A stretch of 64,000 nt of DNA from positions 2,666,001-2,730,000 of the forward strand of contig OZ254962.1 in NCBI GenBank assembly GCA_965276005.1, in the 5' to 3' direction. Each line of letters opens with the position of its first letter. Position 1 is the stretch's first letter. The stretch is from G965232465 sp965276005. Lineage in GTDB: Bacteria > Pseudomonadota > Alphaproteobacteria > JAQWUY01. A program made the position numbers and the translations under genes. Positions 1-8,999 of the stretch are shown here, in pieces. Below the pieces are notes generated by a model. The model saw only the letters and a program-made list of their open reading frames with translations. It ran no database searches and had not been told where the DNA came from.

Positions 1-2
1 TG

Positions 3-92
3 GCGTTGCACATCGATAGCAAAAATTGGGCACTGCGGATTGTCGATGCGTTGCCTAGTCCACAGAAAGAAGGGAGAACTCCCCATACATGA
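3..92 (+). CDS. 3' end of an unidentified upstream gene (partial)
   Basis: Frame 3 is open from the window edge and ends in a TGA at 90-92. That stop overlaps the ATG of the next gene in an ATGA arrangement, as expected for translationally coupled genes. About 29 C-terminal residues are visible and I do not recognise them. In many alphaproteobacteria a lipid A gene such as lpxK precedes this type of acyltransferase, but nothing in the tail proves it. Frame 1 is also open here, so the assignment rests only on the overlap. Confidence 0.3.
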   Translation, partial: ALHIDSKNWALRIVDALPSPQKEGRTPHT

Positions 93-931
93 AAACTATA
101 GGACAGGGCATAGTGTTTGTTTTGGTGTATCCGTTTTTGGTGCTGATGCGTATATTGCCGTTGTCGGCAGCGGAGGCGGTGGCACAGGCACTGATAGGTT
201 TTATGGGACCGAAAACCCCTATAAATCGGCGGGTACTGTACGGGTTGCGGCTGGCATTTCCCCATAAATCAGACAGGCAAAATGCCAATCTTGCCCGTGC
301 CAATTGGCGGCATTATGGGGTCAATCTTGCCCATGCGATTCAACTGGACAATCCACAGTTGGTACACCGCACAGATGTGCAGGGCTGGCACCATTTACAG
401 GACGCATATGCACAGGGCAAGGGCGTATTTGTGCTGTCCGCTCATGTGGGGGTGTGGGATGTGATTTGTGCGGTGATAAAACACCGCTTGCAGGCGACCG
501 ATACCGTATACCGTCCCATAGACAATGTGTTTTTAAACCGCTGGTTTGAAAAATATCGCTTGCGGGTGTATAAATCGCTCATCACCAAGGGGCCCACCGC
601 TGGCAAGCGGATTTTAAAATCCATACGGGCGGGCGGTATTGTGCCGATGATGTCCGATCAAAAGATGTGGGACGGGGTGCAAGTCCCCTATTTTCGAATC
701 CCTGCATTAACCGCATCGGGGGCGGTGGTGCTGGGGGCAAAATTACAAGTCCCGGTTATCCCCATATATGCGGTCAAGATCGGCAACCGCTTTAAGATGG
801 TGGTCGAACCGCCCATGTCCCTGACCGGCAACACAGAATATGACGCTAGGCAAATGAATCAGATTTTTGAAAAATGGGTAACCGCCCATCCGGATCAATA
901 TTTTTCTTTTACCCATAACCGCTGGTCGTAA
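89..931 (+). CDS. LpxL/HtrB-type lysophospholipid (lipid A) acyltransferase
   Basis: A 280-residue acyltransferase expected to move a fatty acyl chain from acyl-ACP onto lipid A or a lysophospholipid at the inner membrane. It has one hydrophobic N-terminal segment (about residues 5-35). The catalytic HX4D motif appears as HVGVWD near residue 118, and an SDQK segment near 190 resembles the DQ block of the family. The length is usual for the family. The start has a GGGAG ribosome site ten bases upstream and overlaps the stop of the preceding frame. Substrate is not decidable from sequence; a late lipid A acyltransferase is most likely. Confidence 0.8.
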   Translation: MKTIGQGIVFVLVYPFLVLMRILPLSAAEAVAQALIGFMGPKTPINRRVLYGLRLAFPHKSDRQNANLARANWRHYGVNLAHAIQLDNPQLVHRTDVQGWHHLQDAYAQGKGVFVLSAHVGVWDVICAVIKHRLQATDTVYRPIDNVFLNRWFEKYRLRVYKSLITKGPTAGKRILKSIRAGGIVPMMSDQKMWDGVQVPYFRIPALTASGAVVLGAKLQVPVIPIYAVKIGNRFKMVVEPPMSLTGNTEYDARQMNQIFEKWVTAHPDQYFSFTHNRWS

Positions 932-953
932 CGGTATAAAAAATATAAAGTGA

Positions 954-971
954 GATGGGTTACCACCCATC
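954..971 (+). terminator. Hairpin after the acyltransferase gene
   Basis: A perfect 7-bp stem (GATGGGT / ACCCATC) with a TACC loop begins 23 bases after the acyltransferase stop. No U-run follows, so it is a weak intrinsic terminator at best, or a 3' end stabiliser. Confidence 0.3.
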
Positions 972-986
972 GCAAACAAAATTATA

Positions 987-1015
987 TTGACAACGAATCT
1001 TTTATTTGATAGTGT
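987..1015 (+). promoter_or_regulatory. Putative sigma-70 promoter of the first TRAP operon
   Basis: A perfect TTGACA at 987-992 is followed after 17 bases by TAGTGT, a partial match to TATAAT. It lies about 90 bases upstream of the dctP start and directly after the upstream hairpin. The -35 is convincing; the -10 is poor. Confidence 0.4.
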
Positions 1016-1104
1016 GAGTCTATGGTGGGCTGGGGTAAAGAAGCATAATTGCCATTTTCTAAGTGGTATGTTACAGCAACTAGAGTATTATAAGGGAGAG
1101 CAAT

Positions 1105-2082
1105 ATGTTTAAAAGACTATTTTTGATTTTTTACATGTGTGTTTTGTCGTCTTTTTCTGTGTCGGCGATTGCCGGCGGTTTAAAGGGCTGGAATCAGCAC
1201 GCTGTGGGGTATCCCGTAAGCGATGGCATGGAGTATTTTATTGAAACGCTGGAAAAAAACAGCAATGGTAAATTTGCCGGTAAAATTTACCACGGGGCGG
1301 TGTTGGGTAAACAGGCAGATGCGGTCAATCAAATGCGTTTGGGCGGTATCGATTTTGCCGTATTTTCGCTGGGCTGGATGGTCAATTCTGTACCTGCTGC
1401 GGGTGTTGTTTCTTTGCCGTTTGTGTTTAAGAGCGAACAACACAGCTACCGGGCGGTCGATGGTGCCTTTGGCGACATGTTGTCGAAGCAAATTGAGAAC
1501 AAGAACTTGGTACCACTGGGGTATTATGCAGCGGGATCCCGTTCGTTTTACAACAGCAAAAAACCCATTTATACAGTTGCCGATCTGCAGGGTATGAAAG
1601 TACGGGTTATGGGCAACCAAATTTTTGTCGACATGATGACACAATTAGGGGCAAACGCTACTCCAATGGCATTTGGTGAAGTGTATCAAGCCTTAAAGAC
1701 AGGGGTTATCGATGGGGCAGAAAACAGCTGGCCTTCGTACCACAGCACCAACCATTTCGAAGTGGCACAGTACTATTCTGGCAGCCAACATTTGATTATT
1801 CCAGAGTGCTTGTGCGTATCGAAGAAAAGATGGAATACGCTGTCGGCGGCGGAAAAAACAATGTGGCGGCAAGCGGCAAAGGAAAGCGTCGAGTTCCAAC
1901 GCAAAAAATGGGTAGCCTACGCAGAAAAATCCAAGCGAGAAGTTTTGGCACGGGGGGTAAAATACAACCCTATTGCCAACAAACAACCGTTTCAAGATGC
2001 TATGGCACCGGTGTACGAAAAAGCCATTGCCAAAACGCCCGTATTAAGAGACTTGATTCAAGCCATTAACGATACAGAATAA
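1105..2082 (+). CDS. dctP: TRAP transporter substrate-binding protein DctP
   Basis: A periplasmic binding protein of the DctP family, 325 residues. A Sec signal peptide covers about residues 1-24 with a likely AIA-GG cleavage. Family landmarks are GAVLGKQADAVNQMRLGGID, the GMKVRVMGN segment that forms the carboxylate-binding core, and EVYQALKTGVIDGAENSW. The start has a GGGAG site. It is the first gene of a P-Q-M set, so it delivers an organic anion (C4-dicarboxylate, keto acid or sugar acid type) to the DctQM permease. The ligand cannot be named from sequence. Confidence 0.92.
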   Translation: MFKRLFLIFYMCVLSSFSVSAIAGGLKGWNQHAVGYPVSDGMEYFIETLEKNSNGKFAGKIYHGAVLGKQADAVNQMRLGGIDFAVFSLGWMVNSVPAAGVVSLPFVFKSEQHSYRAVDGAFGDMLSKQIENKNLVPLGYYAAGSRSFYNSKKPIYTVADLQGMKVRVMGNQIFVDMMTQLGANATPMAFGEVYQALKTGVIDGAENSWPSYHSTNHFEVAQYYSGSQHLIIPECLCVSKKRWNTLSAAEKTMWRQAAKESVEFQRKKWVAYAEKSKREVLARGVKYNPIANKQPFQDAMAPVYEKAIAKTPVLRDLIQAINDTE

Positions 2083-2157
2083 ACACTATGTACACGCTGA
2101 TTAAGGACAATATATGGTTCTTAATTTGCGGTGTGCGGATTTTTTTGGTGGGGCATC

Positions 2158-2679
2158 ATGCGGTTTGTATATTCTTTATTAAACATATTGCAACGGGTAT
2201 CTGGTGTGTTGTCGATAGTGTGCAAGGGTGTATCGTCTGTTGCCTTGATATTTTTGGTTATGACTTTTGCCTATCTTGTTTATGGGCGGTATATTTTAAA
2301 CGACACGCCCACTTGGATAGAACAATCTAGCATTTTACTTATTATTTTTATCACATTTATATCTGCTGCGGTTGGGCTGTGGGAACGCACGCATATATCG
2401 GTGGCTATCTTTCCCAACAGATTGGCAACTAGGTATAAACTGTTGTGTGATATGTTTATCAACATATTGTTGTTGCTGTTTGGCATCGTATTGGCATATT
2501 ATGCTTGGCAGTTGTATGTTTTTTATGAAGATGTGGAAATTCCCATTTTAGAAATTGCCCAAAGTGTAACTTGTATCCCCGTTATCATCAGTGGCATTTT
2601 AACCAGCGTATTTGCCCTAACCCACATTGTATCGGGGGTTGTCCGCCTAATCGATGGCGATATGCGTTATAAACACTAG
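2158..2679 (+). CDS. dctQ: TRAP transporter small permease DctQ
   Basis: A 173-residue inner-membrane protein with four hydrophobic segments (about residues 20-45, 55-75, 95-120, 135-160), the usual DctQ topology. I chose the ATG at 2158 because GGTGGGG lies four bases upstream. An in-frame TTG/GTG-type extension to 2131 adds only nine unlikely residues. The gene lies 75 bases after dctP and 9 bases before dctM. DctQ pairs with DctM to form the sodium-coupled transport complex. Confidence 0.88.
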   Translation: MRFVYSLLNILQRVSGVLSIVCKGVSSVALIFLVMTFAYLVYGRYILNDTPTWIEQSSILLIIFITFISAAVGLWERTHISVAIFPNRLATRYKLLCDMFINILLLLFGIVLAYYAWQLYVFYEDVEIPILEIAQSVTCIPVIISGILTSVFALTHIVSGVVRLIDGDMRYKH

Positions 2680-2688
2680 GGGGGTATT

Positions 2689-3972
2689 ATGGGTTTAATA
2701 TTGTTACTTGTTTTGTTTGTCGTACTGTTGTTATTAAGCATGCCCATTCCATATGCGTTGGCGATGGCGTCTTTTGCCATTTTTGCCTATGAGGGCATAC
2801 CTGTTGTTATGGCGTTACAAACGGTGATGACGGGCTTGTCATCGTTTTCTTTATTAGCGGTGCCGTTTTTTATTTTTGCCGGCGAACTGATGTTACACGG
2901 GGGTATTGCCCAAAGATTGGTACAGTTGGCATCTAGTATGGTCGGCTGGGTACGGGGGGGACTGGGACAAGTGAATGTGGTATCGAGTATGTTTTTTGGC
3001 GGCATTTCTGGATCGGCTGTGGCAGATGTGTCGGCGTTGGGGTCGCTGTTGATTCCCGTGATGCAGAAAAAAGGCTATGATACGGATTATGCGGTGAATG
3101 TAACGGTAACATCATCGGTGGCAGGGGTGATTATCCCGCCCAGCCACAATATGATTTTATATGTCGTTGCCGCCGGCGGGGGCATTTCGGTATCGAAATT
3201 GTTTGTTGCCGGTATTGTACCGGGTATTTTAATGTGTTTGGCATTGGTTGTGGTTGCCCGTTATATTGCCATTCGTCGTAACTATCCGACAGAGTCTTTT
3301 GCGGGGTGGGGGACGATGGCATGTGCGTTTTTATCGGCGATTCCCGGCTTGGCAACGGCTGTTATTATTGTCGGTGGGTCGTTATCGGGCATTTTTACCG
3401 TTACCGAAGCGGGTGCCATTGGAGCTATTTACGCTATTATTATTTCTGTACTTGTGTATAAACAGCTGGACTTTAGCGGTTTCGTCGTTGCGGTAAAAAA
3501 TTCTGTCCGCACAACGGCAATGGTGATGTTTTTGGTGGGGGCATCGGCGGCATTTGGATACTTGCTAGCATTTTACCAAGTGCCAGAACAGCTGATGAAC
3601 GCTTTGTTGTGGGTGTCAGATAATCCCCTAGTTATCTTGTTAATGCTAAATATTATCTTGCTGATTTTGGGTACCATTATGGATATGGCAGCCCTTATTT
3701 TAATTTGCACCCCCATATTTTTACCCATCGCCACAAGTATAGGCATGAACCCTATACAGTTCGGCATTATGTTAATGATGAATCTAGGCATCGGGCTATG
3801 TACACCCCCCGTCGGGTCGTGTTTATTTGTCGGCTGTGCTATCGGAAAATTACCTATGGAACAAGCGGTAAAGAAAATTTGGCCGTTTTATTTGGGTATA
3901 CTTATAACTTTAATGTTGGTCACATACATACCAGCCATTTCCATGACATTGCCCAATTTGATACGAACATAG
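2689..3972 (+). CDS. dctM: TRAP transporter large permease DctM
   Basis: The 427-residue ion-coupled permease of the TRAP system, with about twelve hydrophobic segments spread over its length. Family signatures are FGGISGSAVADVSALG near residue 105, the PPSHNMI loop near 150, GTIMDMAALILI near 330, and GLCTPPVG near 370. An AGGGGG ribosome site precedes the ATG. It completes the dctPQM operon and converges with the minus-strand pentapeptide gene, whose end lies four bases away. Confidence 0.93.
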   Translation: MGLILLLVLFVVLLLLSMPIPYALAMASFAIFAYEGIPVVMALQTVMTGLSSFSLLAVPFFIFAGELMLHGGIAQRLVQLASSMVGWVRGGLGQVNVVSSMFFGGISGSAVADVSALGSLLIPVMQKKGYDTDYAVNVTVTSSVAGVIIPPSHNMILYVVAAGGGISVSKLFVAGIVPGILMCLALVVVARYIAIRRNYPTESFAGWGTMACAFLSAIPGLATAVIIVGGSLSGIFTVTEAGAIGAIYAIIISVLVYKQLDFSGFVVAVKNSVRTTAMVMFLVGASAAFGYLLAFYQVPEQLMNALLWVSDNPLVILLMLNIILLILGTIMDMAALILICTPIFLPIATSIGMNPIQFGIMLMMNLGIGLCTPPVGSCLFVGCAIGKLPMEQAVKKIWPFYLGILITLMLVTYIPAISMTLPNLIRT

Positions 3973-3976
3973 TAAA

Positions 3977-5179
3977 TTAGGGGGCGAATTCGGTGTTTTT
4001 AAGGTTTAGACCGATTGTGCCTGTAAGGATGGTACCGTCAAATTTTGCTCCATTACAATTGGCGTTCGTAAAGTTTGCTCTATCACAATCGGCGTTCGTG
4101 AAGTTTGCTCTATCACAATCGGCGTTCGTAAATGCTGCTGCACGACAATCAGCCTTCGTAAAGTTTGCTCTATCACAATCGGCGTTCGTAAAGGCTGCTG
4201 CACGACAATCAGCCTTCGTAAAGTTTGCAAGTGTACAATAAGCATTCGTAAAGTTCGTCCATAAACAATAAGCCTTCGTAAAGGCTGCTTCACGACAATA
4301 AGCCTTCGTAAAGGCTGCTTCACGACAATAAGCCTTCGTAAAGTTTGCATATGTACAATCAGCCTTCGTAAAGTTTGCATATGTACAATCAGCATTCGCA
4401 AATTTTGCCTTTCTACAATGAGTATTTGTAAAATTTGCTTTATAACAATAAGTATACGAAAAATCAGCGTATCTACAGCACATAGTAGAAAAATCACAGT
4501 TTTCAAAGTTACCGTGTTTTAACACGGCACGCCTAAGATTGTGTTCTATTTTCTTGTCTTGTTCCCATTGTTTTTGTTTATCTGTACGCTTGGTAACTTG
4601 TTTTACCGCCTCTTCCACATCGGATCTTAATATGTGTATTTCTCTCTTTTCTGATCCATTATTAGGTAACGGCACTGTAATCTTTTTGCTATTATAGGGA
4701 TGACGGATAAACGCACATAGCACATCCATACACCGCATATATAACGCCCCATTTTCGGAAAAATCGTCTTCGTCTTTGAGTGCGGATAAGGTAAATATGC
4801 CGCTTAGTCGTACAGATAAATTTTCGTCTGATAATTGGGTTAACGCCTGATAAAAACGGGTTTCTTGAGATTGTTTTGTGGCTTTATCTTTTTCAAGTTG
4901 TAAACTCTGTTCGGCTGTATGGGTTTGCTTTTCTGAAATATATGTTCGCCATAAGGCAACGCCTAAACCCACAACAGCAGACAATCCCAATATAAAATTC
5001 CGTATAACTTCATAGTATATTTGTACTCCGTCGTTGTCTTTATCTATACCTAAAAAATTCATGAGCCAATCACGACATATAATTGATAATACAATCAAAA
5101 GAGTAAAAATACCAACTAATACCATAATTAAAGCGAATGTTTTTTTAGGGTTGGCTATGTCTTTATTATTTTTCTGCAT
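3977..5179 (-). CDS. Membrane-anchored pentapeptide-repeat protein
   Basis: A 400-residue protein with two N-terminal hydrophobic segments (about residues 14-36 and 60-80). A charged linker (about 85-230) holds a FYQALTQLSDENLSVRLSGIFTLSALK block often seen ahead of pentapeptide repeats. About 30 pentapeptide units follow from residue 233 to near 390. The units alternate strictly, A(N/A)FT(K/N) then A(D/Y)Cxx, so the central positions are Phe then Cys. Such repeats fold into a right-handed quadrilateral beta-helix. AAGGAG precedes the ATG. The role is unknown; the context (between two TRAP operons) does not help. Confidence 0.85.
   Translation of the reverse strand: MQKNNKDIANPKKTFALIMVLVGIFTLLIVLSIICRDWLMNFLGIDKDNDGVQIYYEVIRNFILGLSAVVGLGVALWRTYISEKQTHTAEQSLQLEKDKATKQSQETRFYQALTQLSDENLSVRLSGIFTLSALKDEDDFSENGALYMRCMDVLCAFIRHPYNSKKITVPLPNNGSEKREIHILRSDVEEAVKQVTKRTDKQKQWEQDKKIEHNLRRAVLKHGNFENCDFSTMCCRYADFSYTYCYKANFTNTHCRKAKFANADCTYANFTKADCTYANFTKAYCREAAFTKAYCREAAFTKAYCLWTNFTNAYCTLANFTKADCRAAAFTNADCDRANFTKADCRAAAFTNADCDRANFTNADCDRANFTNANCNGAKFDGTILTGTIGLNLKNTEFAP
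4040..4450 (-). repeat. In-gene 30-bp tandem repeats encoding pentapeptide pairs
   Basis: Roughly fourteen imperfect 30-bp units recur, each containing TTCGTAAAG (plus strand) and a TACAATC/ACAATAA segment. One unit encodes two pentapeptides. Because 30 is a multiple of three, other frames stay open through the array and give misleading ORFs on both strands. Confidence 0.85.
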
Positions 5180-5315
5180 GTGTGCTCCTTATATACAAAC
5201 CATTATTTAAGCATTGTAAAACACCGATGATGTGCATGTCAACAAAAAATGCCCTTGCAATCAGTAAAACGGGGGTATGCCTTGTGGCGGCGATATGATG
5301 TCTACATTTTTGAAC

Positions 5316-5345
5316 TTGACAATATTTCCCTATCTGCGGTACAGT
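5316..5345 (+). promoter_or_regulatory. Possible promoter of the second TRAP operon
   Basis: TTGACA at 5316-5321 is followed after 18 bases by TACAGT (four of six matches to the -10 consensus), 37 bases before the dctP start. The -35 is perfect; the -10 is weak. Confidence 0.3.
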
Positions 5346-5381
5346 GGCATTTTCATATAAGATACATATAAATGGGGGGCT

Positions 5382-6440
5382 ATGTTTATGAATGGGGATA
5401 CTATTATGCCATTGTTGCACAGTGTTAAAATGGTGGTTGTGGCGGTTGTGGTGGCACCAGTGTTGGCGTTGTCGGCTGAGTACGAATTTAATCTGCATCA
5501 TTTTTTGGGTGCTAATACCCCCTCACATATGGAAACCTTAGTGCCTTGGGCAAGGGCGGTGGAAAAAAATTCTAGCGGCAGAGTGAAAATTACCATATAT
5601 CCCTCGATGGCGTTGGGCGGTCGCCCCCCAGAGCTGGTCGGTCAAGTCCGTGATGGGGTGGTGGATATGATTTGGACGGTAAACGGCTATACCCCCGGGC
5701 TGTTTCCCCGCACAGAAGTATTTGAACTGCCCGGCGTGCATACAAACAACCCGTCTGCTACAAACTTGGCGATGGCTGAGCTGTTCGCCAGCGATTTAAA
5801 ACAGGAATATAAAGGCGTCGAGGTGATGTTCTTACATGTCCATAAAGGCAATGGGCTACACATGCGTACAGATGCGGTGCGAACGCCCGCCGATGTACAA
5901 GGCAAAAGACTACGGATTCCCACCCGTACCGGGGCATGGGTCATCGAGGCGTTAGGGGGTATCCCTGTGGCTATGCCGCTACCGTCTTTGCCACAGGCGT
6001 TACAAAAAGGCGTTGTCGATGGGGCATTTATCCCTTGGGAAAGTATTCCATCGTTAAAAATCCAACAACAAACCCAGTATCAAATTGAAATGCACAATGG
6101 CAACCGTTTTGGCAATATCACTTTTCAATTGTCGATGAACAAAAAACGATGGCAGGGGCTACCGGCGGATATTCAACAGGCGTTTCGAGACGCATCGGGG
6201 GCAGAGTGGCTACAAAAACTAGGACAGATATGGGTCGCATCCGATGATTTCGGTATCGATATGGCGGTAAAAGCCGGCAATCGACACATCGTTTTAACAC
6301 CTGCGGAAACTCAGGCATTCGAAGACAAAATGCAGCAGGTACAATACCGCTGGGTCGCCGATGTGACTCGCAAAGGACTAGACGGTGCCGGTCTGTTACG
6401 CAAAGCAAAAGCGGCGGTGCAGAAAAACCATCAGCGATAA
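5382..6440 (+). CDS. dctP: TRAP transporter substrate-binding protein DctP (second system)
   Basis: A 352-residue DctP-family periplasmic binding protein. The signal peptide ends at about LALSA-EY. Markers are the SSGRVKITIYPSMALGG segment, ADVQGKRLRIPTRTG (carboxylate-binding core with Arg), and LPQALQKGVVDGAFIPWE. Two starts are possible: 5382 behind GGGGGG, or 5406 behind GGGGA with a more typical signal peptide (344 residues). It is only distantly similar to the first DctP in this window, so the two systems probably take different substrates. It heads the second P-Q-M operon. Confidence 0.9.
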   Translation: MFMNGDTIMPLLHSVKMVVVAVVVAPVLALSAEYEFNLHHFLGANTPSHMETLVPWARAVEKNSSGRVKITIYPSMALGGRPPELVGQVRDGVVDMIWTVNGYTPGLFPRTEVFELPGVHTNNPSATNLAMAELFASDLKQEYKGVEVMFLHVHKGNGLHMRTDAVRTPADVQGKRLRIPTRTGAWVIEALGGIPVAMPLPSLPQALQKGVVDGAFIPWESIPSLKIQQQTQYQIEMHNGNRFGNITFQLSMNKKRWQGLPADIQQAFRDASGAEWLQKLGQIWVASDDFGIDMAVKAGNRHIVLTPAETQAFEDKMQQVQYRWVADVTRKGLDGAGLLRKAKAAVQKNHQR

Positions 6441-6458
6441 AACGGCAACGGGCAACAT

Positions 6459-6938
6459 ATGACAGCATTACGGTATATTATAAACGCATGGGCAATTGTT
6501 GGCGGGTTTGTACTAACCGCCGTTGTCGGCGTCAATGTCATGTCGATAATCGGCGGCGTGTTTGGGTCGCCTTTGGCGGGGGATTTTGAAATAACCGAAG
6601 TGCTGGTTGCCGTTTGCGTGTTTACTTTTTTGCCGTATTGTCAGCTGCATCATAAAAATGTGACTGTCGACATTTTTACCACCAAAGCATCGCCGTTTTG
6701 CATTGCCTTGTTACAGGTCGTGGCGTCCGCTATCGCCTTGCTGTTTGCGGCGGTTTTGCTGTGGCGAATGGGGTATGGTATGGTCGACATGCGGGTGTAT
6801 GGATATACTACCGCTATCTTGCAAATAAAACACTGGTGGGCGTTTGTGCCGATTTTAATGTCTTTGCTGTTGTTGTGTGTGGCGTGTTGCATGTCGTTAA
6901 TACAGCATGTAAAGCAGATGACCCCCGCCCAGTTTTAA
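6459..6938 (+). CDS. dctQ: TRAP transporter small permease DctQ (second system)
   Basis: A 159-residue integral membrane protein with four hydrophobic stretches (about residues 8-32, 45-65, 82-105, 125-150). It lies 18 bases after dctP and 20 bases before dctM. A FEITEVLVAVCVFTFLPYCQ segment and the charged VTVDIF turn match the DctQ pattern. Confidence 0.87.
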   Translation: MTALRYIINAWAIVGGFVLTAVVGVNVMSIIGGVFGSPLAGDFEITEVLVAVCVFTFLPYCQLHHKNVTVDIFTTKASPFCIALLQVVASAIALLFAAVLLWRMGYGMVDMRVYGYTTAILQIKHWWAFVPILMSLLLLCVACCMSLIQHVKQMTPAQF

Positions 6939-6958
6939 CGGCATAAGGAAATATATAC

Positions 6959-8320
6959 ATGTCCGATCCATTGACCTTAGGGATTGTTAGCCTGTCTGTG
7001 TTGGTGGTGCTTATTGCTGTTCGTATTCCCATTGCCTATGCGATGATAGGTGTAGGGGCGGCGGGGATTATATTTTTAGATGGGCATACTCTACTGTTTA
7101 GCCAATTAAAAAGTTTGGCATATGGGCAATTTTCCATTTATGATTTAAGTGTGGTACCGCTGTTTATTTTAATGGGGGCGTTGGCGACCAAAGTTGGTAT
7201 CAGTCGAGCGTTGTTTCGGGCGGCAGGGGCGTGGGTTGGCTGGATGCGAGGGGGCATGGCGATGTCGGCGATTTTGTCGTGTGCTGGGTTTGGGGCGGTG
7301 TGTGGATCGTCACTTGCCACCGTGTCGACGATGGGCAAGATTGCTTTACCAGAGTTGCAAAGATATGGCTATTCGCCCCAATTGGCAACGGGCACACTGG
7401 CGGCGGGGGGTGTGTTGGGGATTCTTATTCCCCCATCGGTGGTGTTGGTGATTTATGCTGTTTTGGTCGAGGCTAGTATTGTCGATTTATTCGTTGCCGC
7501 TTTTATTCCCGGCGTGCTTGCGGTGGTGTTGTTTATGGTGACCATTGCCGTTTATGTCCGTATAAAACCGCATGCGGGTTCCCGTGGTCCCGTGCCTAGT
7601 CGTCAGCAGCTGGTGTCGGCATCGTTTGGGGTGGTGCCTGCTGTTGGTATTTTTATGTTGGTGATTGGCGGGATTTATTTAGGGGTGTTTAACCCGACCC
7701 CGGCGGCATCTATCGGCGTGTTTTTGGTTTTGGTATATGGGATTGTGAGTCGTAGCTTAAACTGGAGCGGGTTTGTTGAGTCGCTTAAAGAAACTGCCGC
7801 CACCGCTGGTATGATATATTTGATTTTGCTGGGGGCGGAAATATTGTCCATATACATGTCGAGAATCGGTTTGCCGCAACACTTGGCACAGGTTGTTGTC
7901 GATTCCCAATTATCGCCCATGACGGTGATGATAGTGTTGTTAATCGCCTTGATTGCGTTGGGCTGTTTGATGGACAGCCTGTCGATGATATTGTTGGTTA
8001 TGCCATTCTTTTGGCCTGTATTGGTGGAAATAAACGGCGGCGTATATCAAGGGGCAGAAGGGGCAGGCTTTGCCATGAGCACGGAGGACTTAAAAATATG
8101 GTTCGGCATCCTTGCCCTTACTGTGGTGGAGCTAGGACTGATTACACCGCCTGTGGGGTTAAATGTGTTTATCATATCGCTGTTAGAAAAAACCGTTCCC
8201 TTACAAGATATTTTCAAAGGCGTACTGCCATTCTTCGTATCCGAAGTGCTACGGGTGTGTATATTACTAGCATTCCCCACATTAACCCTGTGGTTGCCCA
8301 GCGTGTTGGGTACACACTAA
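6959..8320 (+). CDS. dctM: TRAP transporter large permease DctM (second system)
   Basis: A 453-residue DctM permease. Signatures are GFGAVCGSSLATVSTMGKIA near residue 105, LGILIPPSVVLVIYAVL near 155, LGCLMDSLSMILL near 325, and GLITPPVGLNVFI near 400. AAGGA lies upstream of the ATG. It is the last gene of the second TRAP operon and overlaps the stop of the convergent small membrane gene by four bases. Confidence 0.92.
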   Translation: MSDPLTLGIVSLSVLVVLIAVRIPIAYAMIGVGAAGIIFLDGHTLLFSQLKSLAYGQFSIYDLSVVPLFILMGALATKVGISRALFRAAGAWVGWMRGGMAMSAILSCAGFGAVCGSSLATVSTMGKIALPELQRYGYSPQLATGTLAAGGVLGILIPPSVVLVIYAVLVEASIVDLFVAAFIPGVLAVVLFMVTIAVYVRIKPHAGSRGPVPSRQQLVSASFGVVPAVGIFMLVIGGIYLGVFNPTPAASIGVFLVLVYGIVSRSLNWSGFVESLKETAATAGMIYLILLGAEILSIYMSRIGLPQHLAQVVVDSQLSPMTVMIVLLIALIALGCLMDSLSMILLVMPFFWPVLVEINGGVYQGAEGAGFAMSTEDLKIWFGILALTVVELGLITPPVGLNVFIISLLEKTVPLQDIFKGVLPFFVSEVLRVCILLAFPTLTLWLPSVLGTH

Positions 8321-8802
8321 GACATTCTCTGCATAAGCCCATTTGTCAACACATCGTCGATAGGCATTATTTCGTTAGATTTCTTAAATATCAAACTGTA
8401 CAAATTATACACCAAAGTAAAAAATGTCGCTTCGATAACTAATAATGTTACGATAGTAGGGCAACTGAGCCACATGTTGGTCATGAGCAACCTAGAAAAT
8501 TCTGATAAGGTGTCGTTTTTACTATTTTCCGCCAATTTAGATATATGTACAGGCTGGAACTGTTGTTTTTTGCTAAATACATGAAATGGCATGACAAACA
8601 TATACACTATCATGGGCAGAACACGATAAGAAAACACGCTTAAAGCGATATACTCTTCAATATTTTTATTATACTCAGGATGTTTCGATAACTTTTCCAA
8701 GCAATCAGACATTTTTGACACATTCGCCCTCTGTCTCCACCAAGTGGCAAATTCCAACAGCCCGACAGCGGACACTATAAACATAAAAATATACATATTC
8801 AT
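8317..8802 (-). CDS. Hypothetical membrane protein, second of a coupled pair
   Basis: About 161 residues, with one hydrophobic segment at the N terminus, one near residue 60-75 and one near 120-140, and a Lys/Glu-rich soluble part between. I do not recognise a family. The ATG at 8802 overlaps the upstream gene's TGA as ATGA, which supports translational coupling; a GTG at 8814 is the alternative. Its last four bases overlap the convergent dctM. It may be a two-component membrane pair (holin-like, toxin-immunity or transport accessory), but nothing in the sequence decides. Confidence 0.55.
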   Translation of the reverse strand: MNMYIFMFIVSAVGLLEFATWWRQRANVSKMSDCLEKLSKHPEYNKNIEEYIALSVFSYRVLPMIVYMFVMPFHVFSKKQQFQPVHISKLAENSKNDTLSEFSRLLMTNMWLSCPTIVTLLVIEATFFTLVYNLYSLIFKKSNEIMPIDDVLTNGLMQRMS

Positions 8803-8999
8803 TTGCGTTTCCACACTTCTATCAATTTGTACAATTTATCCAAAAACACTGAACTCGATATAATCCTAAAACATACAACAACAAATACCAGCAAAACACA
8901 CGCCACCCAAAAATCACGCTTTATAAGTGCCGCCAACCATGGTAACATCATACTCCACTGCGTTACTGCAGTAAAGTCATACACATTGTCACTACCCAC
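8799..8999 (-). CDS. Small hypothetical membrane protein, first of a coupled pair
   Basis: A 66-residue protein with a strong central hydrophobic segment (about residues 30-50) and a basic tail ending KLIEVWKRK. The start is GTG with an AGGAG ribosome site nine bases upstream, which makes a real gene likely despite the length. Its stop overlaps the next gene's start. No family recognised. Confidence 0.5.
   Translation of the reverse strand: MGSDNVYDFTAVTQWSMMLPWLAALIKRDFWVACVLLVFVVVCFRIISSSVFLDKLYKLIEVWKRK

Noticed and set aside
4006..4506. A 166-codon minus-strand frame and an 82-codon plus-strand frame over the pentapeptide gene
   Set aside because: Both are by-products of the 30-bp repeats, which keep every frame open; only the frame with pentapeptide pattern and membrane segments has a ribosome site.
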